6,268 nucleotides of DNA from positions 1-6,268 of the forward strand of contig JAODNG010000389.1 in NCBI GenBank assembly GCA_025465385.1, in the 5' to 3' direction. Of the stretch, positions 5,250 to 6,268 are shown piece after piece. Below the pieces are notes generated by a model that was given only the letters and a program-made list of their open reading frames with translations, was not told the origin of the DNA and searched no databases. The stretch comes from Pseudonocardiales bacterium (GTDB taxonomy: Bacteria; Actinomycetota; Actinomycetes; Mycobacteriales; Pseudonocardiaceae). Position numbers and translations under genes: made by a program. Position 1 is the stretch's first letter. Every line of letters starts with the position of its first letter.

Positions 5250-5792
5250 GTGTTCTCGTCCGCTTCCACGGGGCCGGCCGGCATTCCACGGTGGCCGCTG
5301 GGGATCGCATTGGCCCTGGCGGTGGCATTAGTGGTGGGGGTGCTCATCGCTGCGGAGGTGGTGCGCGAGCAGCCTCTGGGTCCGCTCGGTCTGGCTGTCG
5401 TCCCGGCGCCCTCGGCAGATTCCATGGATTGCGCGCGGCTGCTGGCCGCCCTACCCGAGACACTGGACGGCGGCGATGCGGGTCCCTTGCAACGGAGGAG
5501 CCTCACTACTCCAGCCCCTGTGGGCGCGGCCGGCTGGGGTGAGCCGCCGGTGGTGCTGCGCTGCGGGCTGGACCGCCCCGTCGAGCTCACGGCGACCTCC
5601 CGGCTATTGGACGTCTCCGGAGTGCAGCTCCTGGAACTCGTCGGGCGTGGCACTAGTACCTGGGTGGCGGTGGACCGTCCGGTCTACGTCGTGGTTGCCC
5701 TACCACCGACCAGCGGCAGCGGACCACTCCAGCAGCTCACTGCGGTGATCGCGAACACCCTGCCGCGGCGCGACGTCGACGTTGCGCATTGA
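5250..5792 (+). CDS. DUF3515 family protein, predicted membrane-anchored
   Basis: A 180-residue actinobacterial protein of unknown function. After a short N-terminus with one Arg comes a single hydrophobic segment (about 15-36, rich in Ala, Val, Leu), best read as a signal anchor, placing the rest outside the membrane. The external part has the DUF3515 marks: MDCARLLAALPETL (59-72), WGEPPVVLRCG (96-106), VQLLELVGRGTSTWVAVDRP (125-144), YVVVALP (146-152), then a C-terminal helix ending in LPRR. C61 and C105 could form a disulfide. The GTG start at 5250 is 11 bp after the Lrp-type stop, with only a weak ribosome binding site, so coupled translation is likely. It ends 6 bp before the stop of the convergent DUF742 gene. 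No enzymatic motif is recognised. Confidence 0.88.
   Translation: MFSSASTGPAGIPRWPLGIALALAVALVVGVLIAAEVVREQPLGPLGLAVVPAPSADSMDCARLLAALPETLDGGDAGPLQRRSLTTPAPVGAAGWGEPPVVLRCGLDRPVELTATSRLLDVSGVQLLELVGRGTSTWVAVDRPVYVVVALPPTSGSGPLQQLTAVIANTLPRRDVDVAH
5768..5787 (+). terminator. hairpin at the 3' end of the DUF3515 gene
   Basis: GCGCGACG (5768-5775), loop TCGA, CGTTGCGC (5780-5787) gives an eight-pair stem with one G-U wobble in the plus-strand RNA, placed in the last codons before the stop at 5792. No U-run follows. Given the convergent gene only 6 bp away it may help end transcription, but this is weak; the core ACGTCGACGT is also a simple 10-bp palindrome. Confidence 0.3.
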
Positions 5793-5798
5793 TCCGGA

Positions 5799-6268
5799 CT
5801 ACAGCCGGTGCAACCCGGCCAGCACCCGCTCCAGCAGCGACAAATCCGGCGCGCTGTCCAAGCCGAAAGTGTTGCGGTGCACGTTCACCAAGCCGGTATC
5901 GATCATGTCAGCGAGCAGTACTCGGGCCACTCCGAGCGGCAGTCTCAGTAGGGCCGCAACCTCGGCGACCGAGCGGACCTCGGCACACAGCTCAGCGATC
6001 GCGGCGTGCTCTGCGGAGCAGATCGCTGTCACGTCCCGACCCTGGTCGCTGGTGAAGATCAGCGTCTCGACGGCGAGGTCCTGGACCGGTCGGGTGCGCC
6101 CCCCGGTCCAGGTGTAGGGACGGACGACAAACCGGAAGTCCTCTGGCCCATCCCATTCGTCAACTGACCATTCGTCGGACGCCTCAACGACCGGGGCGCT
6201 GGCAGCTGTCTCCACCACGCCAGCAGTGCCGTTGGGCGGTTCGTCGACGGTGTGATCATCTAGCTGAG
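5799..6268 (-). CDS. DUF742 (CvnC-type) protein, 5' end probably beyond window
   Basis: DUF742 proteins are small actinobacterial members of conservons, modules that usually also hold a sensor kinase-like protein, a roadblock protein and a Ras-like GTPase. The hallmark RPYTWTGGRTRP is at residues 33-44 counted from GTG 6218, after an acidic N-terminal tail. The C-terminal half (about 80-115) reads as a winged-helix-like segment: VRSVAEVAALLRLPLGVARVL then a MIDTGLVNVHR stretch, typical of the family. It ends LLERVLAGLHRL. GTG 6218 would give 139 residues but has no ribosome binding site, and the frame stays open to the window edge with no other start codon, so the true start is probably outside. 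The gene converges on DUF3515 with 6 bp between stops. No GTPase gene follows it, unlike standard conservons. Confidence 0.88.
   Translation of the reverse strand, partial: QLDDHTVDEPPNGTAGVVETAASAPVVEASDEWSVDEWDGPEDFRFVVRPYTWTGGRTRPVQDLAVETLIFTSDQGRDVTAICSAEHAAIAELCAEVRSVAEVAALLRLPLGVARVLLADMIDTGLVNVHRNTFGLDSAPDLSLLERVLAGLHRL

Noticed and set aside
4918..5328. N-terminal extension of the thiL frame to 5328
   Set aside because: The added residues do not resemble ThiL, would overlap the Lrp-type gene on the opposite strand, and a good ribosome binding site supports GTG 4917.
1..6268. CRISPR array, tRNA or rRNA gene, insertion sequence, phage or defence module
   Set aside because: No spaced repeats, cloverleaf-type segments, transposase motifs or terminal repeats were seen; nearly all of the window is filled by recognised chromosomal genes.

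Overview
The window looks like chromosomal DNA of a high-GC actinobacterium. Supporting signs are strong G/C preference at third codon positions, GTG at every start codon I can place, short or overlapping gene junctions, and a gene order (recG, DAK2-domain gene, rpmB, ung, thiL) that I recall from mycobacteria and related Actinobacteria. The predicted Ung resembles mycobacterial Ung closely along its length, by memory. I would guess Mycobacteriales/Pseudonocardiales or a neighbour, but I cannot name a genus.

Layout from left to right: the N-terminal third of RecG helicase (minus, cut by the window edge); a FakA/YloV-like DAK2 domain protein (minus) that ends 3 nt before recG starts; a 192-bp divergent promoter region; rpmB for ribosomal protein L28 in its four-cysteine form (plus); ung, uracil-DNA glycosylase (minus); a GNAT acetyltransferase (minus); thiL, thiamine-monophosphate kinase (minus); an 84-bp divergent promoter region; a 78-residue stand-alone Lrp/AsnC ligand-binding domain (plus); a DUF3515 membrane-anchored protein (plus); and, convergent with it, a DUF742 (CvnC-type) protein (minus) that probably runs off the right edge.

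There appear to be four transcription units. thiL, GNAT and ung form a minus-strand run; DAK2 and recG form another, with recG's ribosome binding site inside the last codons of the DAK2 gene. rpmB stands alone between divergent and convergent neighbours. The Lrp-type gene and the DUF3515 gene form a two-gene plus-strand unit. The functions are mostly housekeeping: DNA repair and fork restart (Ung, RecG), thiamine diphosphate synthesis (ThiL), translation (L28), and probable fatty-acid phosphorylation (DAK2 protein). The DUF742 gene belongs to a different class, the conservon (Cvn) signalling modules, and marks a change of gene content at the right edge.

I found no RNA gene, mobile element, CRISPR array or obvious new system. 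No gene-free stretch exceeds 300 bases. The most notable non-coding signals are a perfect 11-bp inverted repeat inside the last codons of thiL, a spaced TGAGTGC dyad between thiL and the GNAT gene, a near-perfect dyad in the DAK2 promoter region, and a GC hairpin in the rpmB leader.
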